Shown here: positions 31,476 through 42,630 of the stretch, in pieces | How positions within the stretch are numbered: position 1 is the first letter of the stretch | Layout of the letters: each line of letters starts with the position of its first letter | NCBI GenBank assembly: GCA_963580285.1 | Contig: OY757014.1 | Location: forward strand, 12,662,725 to 12,726,724 | Origin: Lucinisca nassula | Taxonomy: Eukaryota > Mollusca > Bivalvia > Lucinida > Lucinidae | Direction of reading: 5' to 3' | Length of the DNA: 64,000 nt | The notes under the pieces: model-generated | Told to the model about the DNA's origin: nothing | Databases searched by the model: none | The model's input: only the letters and a program-made list of their open reading frames with translations | Translations under genes and position numbers: made by a program

Positions 31476-32184
31476 TATTGATAACGTAAATCTCACGTTA
31501 CTATCAAAACCACTATAAACTGATCAGTTATGATCAGTGATGATTGAATGGGCTTAACTAAAACGTTAAGATATGTGTTATACGCGTTAATCTAACTAAA
31601 ACGTTAGTTATTAAAGCACACGCGATTTGAAATGTCAAATGCTTTCAGCACAGTATGACGTTGCGTACTGGTAATCTAATATGACGTCATAAACTGACGA
31701 CGTTTACAGTAAAATGCTACAATCCGAAGTTTTATCACATTACAAAACTCCGATCATAACAAGTCACCATTAATGTTTCTATTACGTCATACCTAACCTC
31801 AAGCCACTGCGTAAATATTAACGCTACCGTTATGTCAACGTCAGTAAATTGTTAACGTCACTACGTCAGAACCATGTGTGGTTAAGATCAATTAGTAGCT
31901 CCAATTTAACTTAGTAGAATGTCAGGTAACACAATTAAGTGGGGTCTACTTAAATTTTTCGTTACCAAGAAAAAGTGGGGTTTGCCTTGCCTTCCTGCTC
32001 AGAAATTATCGACTTGTCAGTATCCATTCAGTTGAATACATGGGTTTCGCACTTCATCAACGCAGGAAGGAAGATTCAAGTTAATTTCTAAATGTGGCTG
32101 TCAATGCATTTTTTTTTTTTTAAAGTTGATGATTCAGAGTATCAATGTGCTGTTCCACAGCCGGGAACACCAGCCAGAGATCAA
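31476..32184 (-). other. Untranslated leader of the retrotransposon
   Basis: 709 bp between primer site and start codon, rich in acgtta/tgacgtca motifs, with one TGACGTCA at 31682-31689. It presumably holds packaging signals; none can be named from sequence. Confidence 0.6.
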
Positions 32185-32203
32185 AATCCCACTTCTGACA
32201 CCA
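32185..32203 (-). other. Primer binding site, tRNA-Leu
   Basis: The + strand reads AATCCCACTTCTGACACCA, the 3' end of a tRNA-Leu including CCA, so the element strand is complementary to it over 19 bases. Two bases separate it from the 5' LTR. The tRNA identity is from memory of animal tRNA-Leu(CAG). Confidence 0.85.
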
Positions 32204-32205
32204 AA

Positions 32206-34756
32206 TGTTACATGTGGGTTTACGGCGTCCCGCAAACCCCCATGCTGACAAGACAACCGAGCGTGATCTCTGACAGGTGTACGGGCAGCTGTGGGGTAAG
32301 GCACAAGAAAGATGTTAAATGATTGACATGAATTATTTACAGTATCTACATACAACACTTACTAACACAAAACATCACAAATTGTTGCTTCTGTAGCCAA
32401 CTCACGACGTCCGCTCCGAAGGCAAAACACTGTTCTGTGCTCGGAACGGGTGACGTGAATACCTACAGAAGCAAACAACAAACACAACAACAAAAACAAA
32501 AAAAAGAATTAACACAAAACGCGACTGGCCAGTTTATAACTTGGGGTGAATCCCCCACTCGCGTGACACTTCCTCTCGCGAACTAGTACAACTAGTCTAT
32601 CAACATAGTTGATTATCCTAGGATTAGAGATCACGTTTGCTGATCAAACGTTTAGTGATCGTCCAAATAAGGTAAGTTGACCTCTTCCCTGATCACATTT
32701 GTTTACAACGAACAATGATTTAGAAGAATCTGCTTCTATCCTGGTAGGCGCTGATTACGGCGGTCTGTCCGCCCTTGCTGGACCCTAACGCCTAGCGTCG
32801 TACCAGTACCTGCTGCTATGAAGCAGGGAGCAGCAGGTCACACATTGTTATGCCTGCAAATTACGATAACGGGACTAGAAACGAGTCACAAAACATACAT
32901 GCTATATCATGATCCCCCTCCCGGAGAAGTAAGAATATGTTCATGCATATACCGTTATTGCGCATGCGCCGACCAGACATACAGGCTGATTAGTGCATGC
33001 GACAAATAACCGTACAGCAGAACTCAACTTGACTGTGCATCAAATTATCAGCACCCAATGCTTGACACAATAATACTCAAAGTTCATGTTTCCTTACTGA
33101 GCACTACAGAAATCAATTAATGCTCACTACTACTGAGCATAATACTCATCAAATTTGTGCTCACTACATTATCACAAGTAAGAGGCAATTGAACAGACCA
33201 CGCCTTTGCGCTACCTGGTCAGCCGCCAATTACAGGAAACATAACAATCTCTATTTCATATCCTTCTCCGCGACACGGCTCACAAATATAGCTATTCACA
33301 AATTCAATACATTAATAACAGATAGAAACTACAACAGAAGATTTTCATCTATAATCTACAACATTTGTTAGTGTCTCATATGGGCCAACACTGTTTGCCG
33401 TAAATTCTCTCTATTTGGTAGGCACCCCGTCACAACCGTCCTCGCGACGCCGATGACGCAGCTGACGTCATCCCCGCCGCTCAGGCCGTTATGACGTGTG
33501 GCGACCAAATACTCCCACTTATCATCATCACGTTCTTTATATGTACATACATGCACAAACTGAGTTATCAGACAAAAACGGCATCATTACAAAATGAACT
33601 CGTAATTCTTCTTGAACAAAATTATTTCTAATCAACGTGAACATGCTTGTAAAATAAAATTCATTACGGTTCATCATCACGGATAACCCAACAGGCTCTT
33701 GTATGAGTTTGCCCTGATGATGAAGATGTGGTTAAACCCGTCTTAAGTTTACGTCCCCTCTACACCTAATATCATATTGGGACGGAACCACGGTTTTCTA
33801 ACCACAGCCAGTCACAAGTCATGGATCAAACAAGTGACCCGGCGTTTATTAATTACATTCTACAAAAGGGGTCTAAAAGCCTAAATGAATCTAGAATGAG
33901 CGGGTGTCCAAACTTTACGTCTCACCAACATCTAGGGTCAGCATGAGACAGGACCTCACTTAGAAAGACTCATTCTACTACTGGAGAAGCCTGGGATCGA
34001 TCCTGCGACGTCTAGCTGGCAAAGCTAGTAGCCTAATCACTACAGGCCTCAATAGTGAATTCAGAATAGGCTTCAGAAAGTTGGGGTATACTAGAAGTAA
34101 ACCCCTCCAAAACCTACAAGCATGTTCATACAAAAATAATACTAAACATAGATTAAACATACCTTTCAATATACTTTCTATTTCCCCGTCACAATGTTGT
34201 GTTTACTCTTTACAACTTGACCTGCTGCTAAGGTGTCCGCTTTTTTCAGGGTTTATATATCTATGAATACTACCGGAAAATCATGCCTACTCGTATTACC
34301 CTGCTTTGTTCGTGGGGAAGTGGAGATACCGGCCACAAACAAAGCCAGATAGCAAAATCGAGTAGATAATGGATTTGCCTTCAAATAGTATATTTCCCAT
34401 AGGAAAAATTGATGAAACGACCCTATAATCAATGACATGACTCCTGTCAAAACGAACACCCACACAACACGTGACGGGAATAAAAATCATATATGGCACA
34501 ATTTGGCGGTTGGCGATTTTTAGGCAAATTCTATAGAACTCAGCCTTTTAGCGGCCCCCTGTATTGTAAAAACAGCTCTCTATAAACCACTCATGCATAC
34601 ATCGTATGATATGTGCATGACTTGTTCATGGAGCCGCATAGTTTGCGTACCATATTTCACCCAAAATATTTCACTCACACCGCCCTACCATATATCTACT
34701 AAAATAATTTAGATGTGCATAAGCACCAGAGAGGTTTCCTATTCCATCTCGTAACA
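32206..34756 (-). mobile_element. 5' LTR (2551 bp)
   Basis: Same ends, length and internal features as the 3' LTR, offset by 7997 bp. Expected to carry the promoter and polyadenylation signals; I could not assign a TATA box with confidence. Confidence 0.95.
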
Positions 34757-34761
34757 CCACC
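34757..34761. repeat. Target site duplication of the LTR element, right
   Basis: CCACC directly after the 5' LTR, continuing ccctaaaccatatata, the interrupted tandem unit. Confidence 0.9.
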
Positions 34762-35010
34762 CCTAAACCATATATATACTTGGTCCTTATGATGAGACAC
34801 ATTTAGGGATAACAATCTTGGGCTTTCCTGGGAATGACAGGGCATGCTCCAACCCCTCCACTTATATCTCCAGCCATGCAGATCCCCACTGCTAAACCAT
34901 ATATATTCTTGTTCTTTGTGATAAGACACATTTAGTGATACCAACCAGGGCTCCATTGGGTCCATGCCCCACCCCCTCTACTTCATAAAAGGCCTAATGT
35001 TTCATATACT
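34757..35010 (+). repeat. Tandem array, ~145-bp unit, right part
   Basis: About two further units continuing the array at 22975-24208 after the LTR element, followed by the right end of the Helentron-like unit. Confidence 0.8.
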
Positions 35011-35146
35011 GAGTCCACATGGATGCTCATTTGGATATGGGGGTTCATTTGGCAGATTAAAATGATATCATGTTAAAATACATGGCTGCAATTTGGCAGT
35101 GCCCACCTGAGCTCTGGTGAGCATAGTGGCCCATGGGCCTCTTGTT

Positions 35147-35206
35147 AAAGTAACTGGCAGACGACAAAGCAGATGACAATTGTTGTGATTTTTGTCATTT
35201 GAGCTT
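35147..35206. mobile_element. MITE-E, right half
   Basis: aaagtaactggcagacgaca..gcagatgacaattgttgtga continues the MITE-E begun at 19525. Confidence 0.65.
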
Positions 35207-35299
35207 CCATATTCCATCTGTTCATCAGCGTGTATCCACTATCAACTTATATGTAAGTCTCATGAAGATCAGATCAAAATTAAGAACTTAATCAGTTCA

Positions 35300-35415
35300 C
35301 GTGATAAAAAATAGGTCATTCTCCCCTTTCACTGATTCAAGAAGGGCAGTTGTCAGTTTCTGGTAAAAGAACTTGTACTGAACTGGTCAGCAGTTTAGAA
35401 GGTCTAAACATGCTG
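35300..35415 (+). mobile_element. SINE-2 fragment
   Basis: ggtcattctccc..gaagggcagttgtcagtttc matches the SINE-2 body, sense on the + strand. Head and tail are missing. Confidence 0.65.
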
Positions 35416-35454
35416 CAAAAAGTAAAGTTCAGTTTCACTTAACTGACTTGTTTG

Positions 35455-35687
35455 ACATGGACTGGGAGATGCCAATCACAACAATTGTCGTCTGCTTTGT
35501 CAAAAAGCCATTATTGTAAACAGTGTGGACTCAGATCAGACTGCTCCTCTAGGAGCAGTCTGATCAGGTTCCACACTGTTCACCTGTATGCAAGATTGTG
35601 TTTGAAAAGTTTGCAGTTAGATGCAGCAGACGACATAAACAGAGAACATTTTCAGATGCAGTTTCTCTCGGCATCTTAATGGTTAGC
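35455..35687. mobile_element. MITE-E copy
   Basis: gagatgccaatcacaacaat..core with ctgctcct/aggagcag..gcagcagacgacataaacag..ggcatcttaatggttag. The V-SINE-like element inserted at its right end. Confidence 0.7.
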
Positions 35688-36026
35688 ACCGGCCCCGATA
35701 GCTCAGTTGGTAGAGTGTCCGCTCCGGGGAACGGGAGGTCTTGGGTTCGATCCCGGGCCGCGACATACCAAAGTCGTTAAAAATGGTACTAGCTGCTCTT
35801 CGTTTGGCACTCAGATTTACGGGGTAGAGCTAGGACTGGTCGATCCAGTGTCAGGATAATGTGACTGGGTGTGGTATCATGTAATGTGTCTGGGACATGA
35901 TACTTCAGTGAGGCAGCACTATAAACGTGAGCATTGAGCTCCCTGTCGCAACCAGACACCGTCGTGATATGACTGAAAAATTGTTGAAAGCGACGTTAAA
36001 CCCGAATTCACACACACACACACACA
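35688..36026 (+). mobile_element. V-SINE-like element with 13-bp target duplications
   Basis: 339 bp. tRNA-like head with A box TAGCTCAGTTGG and B box GGTTCGATCCC, a central domain, and an end attgttgaaagcgacgttaa followed by (CA)n. Duplications cttaatggttagc lie at 35675-35687 and 36027-36039. It resembles tRNA-headed V-SINEs known from molluscs; that placement is from recall. Confidence 0.85.
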
Positions 36027-36335
36027 CTTAATGGTTAGCTCCAGAAACCATGATGTTCTAACTAATCAACTCTGTGGCCCAGTTCTGATCACTTTGTAAT
36101 GAGTCATCTGATCAGGATCAACACTGCTTGCCATCTTGTTAATGATTTTTTGGGTCCATTGTTTATCACTTGGTCCAAAGTTATAATTTCCTTTATTTCA
36201 ATGCTGAAGTCTACATGACTATCACGGACTTGTCGGAAAACCAGGTAATGGTTATTTATAGAAAATTGCCATGCTATTCTTATGGATGCATAAGAGGGTT
36301 ATCTATAGAATCTGGCTGGAATCATGGGTTGGGCT

Positions 36336-36400
36336 TGGCAAACAGTGTAGACCCAGGCCAGATGCCACAGAATTGTTCAGGGTCTGCACTTTTTGCTTCT
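36336..36400. repeat. Palindromic core, solitary
   Basis: aaacagtgtagacccaggcc..cagggtctgcactttttgc with agatgccacagaattg at the centre. No family termini were seen. Confidence 0.55.
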
Positions 36401-36662
36401 ACAAAGCTGGACTTGAAGAGTTTTACAAATCAAAACAGTTCAAGACTCAGTCCAGGACCATTTTCCCAGTTAACCTCAGAAACAATTGATCAACCAGTAC
36501 TCTCAGTGCTTTGATTTTAAATAGAGTCACATGTCCAAATTCATAAAAGGAAGACTTCTCTTCAGATCTGATAAACCTCTTTATAACACTCTTTGTTATT
36601 TCATGGTTTTATATATAACAGTTTAAAGAGTGATTCCAGAAATGCATTGATTATATTGAAAC

Positions 36663-36868
36663 TACACCACAACCTCTTTATAACACTGTTAATTGGGTCC
36701 AAAGCGGAAACAGTGTTAGTTAAACACAAAAATATATAGATTATATAGAGAAATGACCAGTTATGGTCATTTTTCTATATAATCTATACATTTTTGGGGT
36801 ACATCTTGAAAACGTGTTATATCCAAAAACTGTGATATAACAAACTGTTATAATGAGGTCGTGGTGTA
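36663..36868. mobile_element. MITE-H, copy 2
   Basis: TACACCACAACCTCTTTATA .. ATGAGGTCGTGGTGTA with the same tatagattatata hairpin as copy 1 but fewer gtgttataatgaac units. Confidence 0.8.
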
Positions 36869-37240
36869 TTTGGGTAAGACGGTGTATAATATAAGTCGGT
36901 TGTTTAACAAACAAAATTTCTGCTTCTGACAACAACAGTAGTGCGGTGCATTATGAAGTTGTAATTAGGTTGCACAAAATTAAATAATTTAAATTCGTAT
37001 TTGGAAAGTTATACAATATTTAATAATTACATCAACACCGACAGAACTGGTTAGATTTTTTTAAAATATTTCTCAGGTGTTCAGTATATCACCTAACCAC
37101 AGGTATTCGCAATGAATAGAGTGCCTGCTCTCAATAATGATTATCATCTTTTATAGATAGAATATTACAAAGTGTTGACCTGCGCTTAGAAACAAATGTG
37201 AGCTGGCAGTTAGTATGAGAGCGGGTGTATTTAGTAACTA
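36869..37240. other. No recognised feature
   Basis: AT-rich, with no shared repeat or coding signal seen. Confidence 0.4.
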
Positions 37241-37466
37241 TTAACCCTTTTTGTACTGAATGGAATCTTCCACCTTATATGTAGCAGGAGTCAATTGCTA
37301 AATTTAGGGGTGTCAAGTTCAACCTTTTTGGAAAATTTGATTTGAAAATAGTTGAACTTTCTGCAACCAGTGAAGGCTCTGATCAGACACTGCATTCTGC
37401 GGTGTCTGATCAGGGCCTGCACTGTTTGTCAATAACCTATTTAGGGTTTCCCGTAAAAAATGGGCA
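37241..37466. mobile_element. MITE-D copy
   Basis: TTAACCCTTTTTGTACTGAA at the left. Core aggctctgatcagacactgc..ggtgtctgatcagggcctgc. Right end gtttcccgtaaaaaatggg, eroded. Confidence 0.7.
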
Positions 37467-37839
37467 AATATAATAACTTAAGATCAGTATTAATTTGTAA
37501 TTGGATCGCAAGGTGCAAAATGTAAGATGTAAATTAGTGAGATGTCGGGATTAAGAAAAGATTTTGCATTGTGGGAAAGATTTTATCAGGGAATCATTTT
37601 GCACGTGAATTTGCATTTTGATTGAAAACGGATTATATTTCAATACAAAAGCTGGTGATTTTCGAAGGATTTACACGATGAAAACCATTGTTGTGAATAT
37701 CGGTATGTTCAAAAATCATTTTTAATTTCATATTGAAATTGACAATTTAACTCTTACACTACCAATCACGACATTTGCAAACCTCATTTTCAATAGTTTT
37801 TTCTTATTTTCAGATAAAACAAGGCTTGACAATACATTT

Positions 37840-38055
37840 GGGGCCAGTTGTTCAAAACTAACGATGTCGTTAGTTAACTTTGATCATTTAATATGGCAAA
37901 TATGCTAATATTTTTGCTGAGAAAATGAGAGCAGCTTTTGCAAGCTGCTCTCATTTTTTCAGCAAAAATATTAGATATTGTCCTTGCTAGAACAGTTAAC
38001 AATTTGACCGCTAAGAAGCTTGTTAAGCTGACGATGCTTTGAACATCTGGGTCCT
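37840..38055. mobile_element. MITE-F copy
   Basis: ggggccagttgttcaaaact .. tgctttgaacatctgggtcc with internal hairpin gagagcagcttttgcaagct/gctctcat. Confidence 0.75.
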
Positions 38056-38221
38056 GAACTGTCTGACATGCAGACAATTTATTACTTGTAATAAAAAGAG
38101 TTTATTTTCTATGAAAATAATTTAAAAGAAATTTCCATCTGTGTGTATTAAGGGTTAGCATATAATTGATTACTTTTATTATAATGGGCAACCACTTACA
38201 ATTTCACTTGCATTATAAACT

Positions 38222-38440
38222 TTAACCATTAAGAAATCTGAAAATGCCAGATGTTTATGTTGTCTGCTATGTTGCCTTGCAAATATTTTCAAAAACATTT
38301 TTGCATACAGACAAATAGTGTGGACCCTGTTCAGACTGCCCCTAGAGGAGAGCAGTCTGATCTGAGTCCACACTGTTTGAATGACTATTAAAGTACCTAA
38401 CAGATTACAAATCAGACCACAGTTTTTGTGCTTGGCTCCA
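38222..38440. mobile_element. MITE-E, degenerate copy
   Basis: tctgaaaatgccagatgttt..ttgcaaatattttc..core with cagactgcccctagaggaga. The right end is lost. Confidence 0.6.
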
Positions 38441-38630
38441 TGACTTGCATTTTTTCTTCATATTTTTCAGCGAAAATAGGCTTAATGCTGTATAACTAGA
38501 TACATAGACATTACTTGTGGATTGTTAAACAGACAATTAACATGAAATGTCAAGCCTTTTTTCTCTGAAAAATAATTTAAAAAAAAAAGACATTGTCATC
38601 TGCTCTAGAAGTTTCTGTTGCACTTCATGG

Positions 38631-38867
38631 TTAATGTGCAAAGAAAAACTGTATCTGAAAATGTTGTCTGTTTATGTCGTTTGCTGAATCTTCTTGCAAA
38701 CTTTTTAAAATATTTTTGCATGAAGGCGAACAGTGTGGACCCTGATCAGACTGCTCCTGGAGGAACAGTCTTATCTGGGTCCAGACTGTTTGCAAAATTG
38801 ACTTTGACTGTAACCGACAGAGGACAAAGCAGACAACAATTGTAGTGATTGGCATTTTATGGGTTGA
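38631..38867. mobile_element. MITE-E, near-complete copy
   Basis: TTAATGTGC at the left and GGCATTTTATGGGTTGA at the right, palindromic core at about 38728-38795, and the diagnostic aggacaaagcagacaacaat. Confidence 0.75.
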
Positions 38868-38892
38868 ATTAGTGGTATTATGAACTGTTGTT

Positions 38893-39471
38893 GTGCTGCA
38901 TGATGCTTCCACCAGAGCTGAAACTGGCTGCACATGATTACTGGTAAACCACTTAGAAGGTCACAGCCTACCCAGGCAACGGCTCCCGCCCATAGGGGCT
39001 TGAAGAAATATATGGGCTGCATGATGCTTCCATGCAGAGCTGAATCCGACCCGCACACTAGTACTGGTAAACCGCTTAGAGGATCTAAGCCTGTCCAGGA
39101 ACCGGGGTGCGAGGCGGACCGTCCATGCTAATAAACCCTATAGGTTTCATTGGGCGACAGGGCTTGAGATGTCATTTCATCTCAATGTCGGGTAAAAGTC
39201 CCACAAAATTGGAAGAAACGTCTCCAAAATGACCTTTACAGTGTTGACGGGGACGTTAAACCTCAACTCAAACAAACAAACAAACTACCCAGGCAAAGTG
39301 GTGTAGGGCGTACTGTCCAATGTATATAAACCCTATTGGTTTCATTGCTTGGCAGGTATTGTGATGTCATTTCATTTCAATGTCAGGTAAAAGTCCCACA
39401 AAATTGGAAGAACAGCTTCAAAATGACCTAAATAGTGTTGACAGGGGTGTTAAACCTCAAATCAAACAAAA
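38893..39471 (+). mobile_element. Older SINE-1 interrupted by a younger SINE-1
   Basis: The 5' half (tgctgcatgatgcttccacc..cacagcctacccaggcaa) and 3' half (ctacccaggcaaagtggtgt..ctcaaatcaaacaaaac) of one SINE-1 flank another copy. Confidence 0.85.
38980..39284 (+). mobile_element. SINE-1 with 12-bp target duplications
   Basis: Full-length. Duplication ctacccaggcaa at 38968-38979 and 39285-39296 lies inside the older SINE-1. Confidence 0.9.
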
Positions 39472-39533
39472 CTAAGAATTTTTGAGTACACATATTTTGA
39501 ATTATAAGAGTTTTAAAAATAATAAATTTACAC

Positions 39534-39720
39534 TTAAACTGCCAATCACAACTTTTGCAGATGTCAGTTTTAGATACATTTTCTTGTGTTTTTTTCAGAG
39601 AAAATAGTGCCTCTGGTTTAAGTAAATTGACTGCTGGAAGATGATTCACATGTAATGTGGTCCTATATATTTTCTGTGACAAATACAAGAAAATATATTA
39701 ATTGATGTTTGGCAGTTTAA
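39534..39720. mobile_element. MITE-J (TTAA ends)
   Basis: TTAAACTGCCAATCAC at the left and GGCAGTTTAA at the right, with a ttttttcagagaaaatag segment also found near 37810, 38465 and 57312. It carries no palindromic core. Confidence 0.6.
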
Positions 39721-39732
39721 GGGTTAATATAA

Positions 39733-39990
39733 CCACCCCCGCCCATCGGGGCTTGAAGAAGTAGATGGGCTGCATGATGCTTCCACGCAGAGCTGAACCC
39801 GAGCTGCCCAGGCAAAGCGGTGCTAGTCAGATCGTCCATGATTATAAACCCTATTGGCTCATTGGGCGGCAGGACTTGAGATGTCATTTCATCTCATTGT
39901 CGGGTAAAAGTCACACAAAATTGGAAGCAACGTCTCCAAAATGACCTATACAGTGTTGACGGGGATGCTAAACATCAACTGCTTTAAGGA
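39733..39990 (+). mobile_element. SINE-1 with internal deletion
   Basis: Starts cccccgcccatcggggcttg and ends gacggggatgctaaac. It lacks the gtactggtaaaccgcttaga part present in full copies. Confidence 0.8.
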
Positions 39991-40027
39991 CAGCAGGCTG
40001 CCAGTATCTGTTGAACACCCCAGTGAT

Positions 40028-40327
40028 TGGCCCCCGCCCATCAGGGCTTGAAGAAATATATGGGCTGCATGATGCTTCCACGCAGAGCTGAATCCCACCC
40101 ACACACGAGTACTGGTAAACCACTTAGAGGATCTAAGCTTGCCCTGGCAAAGCAGTGTGAGTGTCGGACCGTCCATGCTTATAAACTCTATTGGTTTCAT
40201 TGGGCGACAGGGCTTGAGATGTCATTTCATCTCAGTGTCGGGTAAAAGTTCCACAAAATTAGAAGCAACATCTCCAAAATGACCTTTACAGTGTTGACGG
40301 GGATGTTAAACCACAAATTAACCAACC
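40028..40327 (+). mobile_element. SINE-1 with 14-bp target duplications
   Basis: Duplication aacaccccagtgat at 40014-40027 and 40328-40341. Full-length with an (AACC)-type tail. Confidence 0.9.
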
Positions 40328-40341
40328 AACACCCCAGTGAT

Positions 40342-40760
40342 GCAAGATACACATCACCTTTGCCTCACCCAACAACCCCCAAACTATGTAACAAGGAGTA
40401 TTTACTGGCACAGAGTTCTTTACTTGTCCTCCAAGAAGAGCTGACAAGTAATTTTTCCAGCCCTGATGACTCAAACCAGAAAAGTTAGAAATCTTTTGTT
40501 TATGGCCCATGTGTACTGAATGTAAACATTGCAATGAATTATGAAAAAGTCACTGAAATATTTTGTAATCATTTAAAGGTGTTTTGATTTGTTGTAAATG
40601 AATCCATTAATTTGTATTTCTATTATAAATGGTTTGTTTTTATAGAACACCCAGTAGTTTTCTAGGCTTTGTAAATTTTCATTCATCAGAATCTTTTGTT
40701 ACCATCTTGCTCTAAAATCTATCAAATACTGGTAGTACATTTTATATGTTGAAACACAAT
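40342..40760. other. No recognised feature
   Basis: A short tttttccagccctgatga near 40455 resembles one end of the hAT-like element at 52519. Otherwise nothing was seen. Confidence 0.4.
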
Positions 40761-40981
40761 TACCATAATGATCCTAGGTATTGGGACAGACAGGCCTAAG
40801 TAAACATTGCAGACCCAGATCAGACTGCTCCTGAAGGAGCAGTCTGATCAGGGTTGGCACTGTTTGCCATTCCATCAGCACGTTTTGGACTCCTTGCTGG
40901 ATCATGAAACAAATTTGTTAAAAGTTTAGGAGAATTACAGCAAGTCCTCAAGGTGCCCGATTTTTTAGGATTTTTACGGCA
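40761..40981. mobile_element. MITE-B, complete copy
   Basis: taccataatgatcctaggta .. aggatttttacgg with core cagactgctcctgaaggagc. About 221 bp, as for the copy at 43965-44185. Confidence 0.8.
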
Positions 40982-41134
40982 CTTGGAGATAAAAGAAACA
41001 GACAAATTGGGTATTTGGTGACAGTTCAATGATATTTTCTGTCAGTTTTCCATGAAAACCTATGTTGTGCATATTCATTAGAATGGCCTCATTGAGTCAG
41101 TTGTAATGAATACCCAAAATATAGTTTTACATTG

Positions 41135-41428
41135 TTTTGTTTTGTTTGATTTGAAGTTTAACATCCCTGTCAACACTGTAAAGGTCATTTTTGAGACGTT
41201 GCTTCCTATTTTGTGGGACTTTTACCCGACATTGAGATGAAATGACACCTAAAGCCCTGCCGCCGTATGAAACCAATAGGGTTTATAAGCACGGGCTGAC
41301 TCGCACCACTTTGCCTGGGCATGCTTAGATCCTTTAAGCGGTTTACCAGTACTCGTGTGCGGGTCGGTTCCAGCTCTGCGTGGAAGCATCATGCAGCCCA
41401 TCTAATTCCTCAAGCCCTGATGGGCAGT
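41135..41428 (-). mobile_element. SINE-1 copy
   Basis: Full body on the minus strand, (GTTTT)n tail at the left, ending caagccctgatgggc at the right. Confidence 0.85.
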
Positions 41429-41527
41429 TTGACATGGTGAAATAAGGAAAATCATCCTTCAATTGTTGCCAAACACCCAATTTATCTGTCACATTTTGGA
41501 AACACATATTACAAAGCAGATTATATA

Positions 41528-41854
41528 TACCGTATTCGACCTATTTACCGCACATGCTCCTATAAGCGCACACCCAAGCTTTTTCTGGAAAAAATACACA
41601 AGCGCACACTTTACAGTAACCTCCCAACAAATTCATATTGAGTTTTGCTGCATCTTTGACCCAGACAATTATATGTATATGTGGTGAATCCCTATGCTGA
41701 AATTATACTCTATAAAATAATCATATCGGAAGCTTTTTATTCGTATTTTTTTCGTATTGAGTGTGTGCTTATTAGCTAGATTTTTCACCACAATATTTTC
41801 ATACAATTTTGAAAAAAATAAGCGCACGGTGCGGTAAATAGGTCAAATATCGTA
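41528..41854. mobile_element. MITE-I, copy 2 (327 bp)
   Basis: TACCGTATTCGACCTATTTA .. GGTAAATAGGTCAAATATCGTA, collinear with 17551-17875. Confidence 0.85.
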
Positions 41855-42112
41855 CAAATATTTTTATTCCTTATAGAGGATAGTGCTTAATATTTCATGT
41901 TATTCAGTTGGCATCAACATTGGTAGTGGTGTGTTAAAATGATTTTAAAATTCAAATGTTAAAGAAATCTACCAAGTTGGTGGACTATCAAACTACTCTT
42001 GCCTGTGACATTGAAACCACGGTCTTGGTCCTGGAGGCTCTAAAGGTTTTAGTAGGGGAGCTACACTGTCTGGTCACAGGTCTTGTTTGAACCTTGTCAC
42101 TAGAAAATCTTC

Positions 42113-42225
42113 GGGGTTTGTTTGTTTGTTTGTTTGATTTGAGGTTTAATGTCTGCTCACACTATTTATATCATTTTGGAGACATTGATTGCTTCCAATT
42201 TTGTGGGACTTTTACCCTACCAGGT
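42113..42225 (-). mobile_element. SINE-1, severely 5'-truncated
   Basis: Only the 3' end: (GTTT)n, gatttgaggtttaatgtctg, ccaattttgtgggactttta. Confidence 0.7.
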
Positions 42226-42348
42226 AAGATACAAATTGATGGTTTGTATTGGAATTTAATGACACGTCAACCCCTATGGGTCATTTTGTGTCATCTCTTA
42301 GAAAAAAAGGACAGAAGGGATGATGTAAAGGAGATGAAAGAAGGCATA

Positions 42349-42630
42349 CATTACGCAAACATGCCTATACAAATACATTGCCACCTTTATCACAAAAAAA
42401 ATGAAAATTTTAAGATGTAAAATTGTAATATTTTCCTTATTCCTGCTCAAAATATATATTGTGGGCACTCGTTAGAACCGCCTATCGAGGCGGTTCTAAT
42501 GAGTACACACAATCTATATTTTAGAGCAGAAATAAGAAAAATAAGGTATACCCCCGGAAACCCCAGTTTTACTATATAAAAGTGGGGTTCAAGGGGGTCA
42601 AAATTATATAGGCATGTTTTTCGTGATGGT
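42349..42630. mobile_element. MITE-G, full copy
   Basis: Ends cattacgcaaacatgcctat and, inverted, ataggcatgtttttcgtgat. The large internal hairpin has arms gctcaaaatatatattgtgg..gaaccgcc / ggcggttctaat..tagagcag. A ccccagttttactatataaa segment follows. Other copies: 47773, 48690, 52024, 63474. Confidence 0.75.

Larger units (their letters stand above)
24209..34756 (-). mobile_element. Complete Gmr1-like Ty3/gypsy LTR retrotransposon
   Basis: 10,548-bp element in minus orientation: 5' LTR 32206-34756, primer site 32185-32203, gag-pol 31475-26877, polypurine tract near 26764-26774, 3' LTR 24209-26759. It has 5-bp duplications CCACC. Pol order is protease-integrase-RT-RNase H, the order described for Gmr1-like members of Ty3/gypsy and otherwise typical of Ty1/copia. 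The reading frame is uninterrupted and the LTRs appear identical, so it is young and possibly still competent. No env-like frame is present. Confidence 0.95.
19666..35146 (+). mobile_element. Helitron/Helentron-like composite element
   Basis: Starts tttagctcaccagagccgat and ends gagctctggtgagc..gggcctcttgtt, so the ends carry complementary agctcaccagagc / gctctggtgagc. It is flanked by two halves of one MITE-E with no visible target duplication (tttt|aaag), as expected for Helitron/Helentron insertion between T bases. Without the 10.5-kb LTR element it is about 4.9 kb. Contents: a CGT microsatellite, a decayed Tc1 transposase, ~145-bp tandem repeats. No Rep/helicase was seen. Confidence 0.6.

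Noticed and set aside
31476..31496. Gag-pol start seven codons upstream
   Set aside because: That codon is GTG. The first in-frame ATG is at 31475, the likelier start in an animal.
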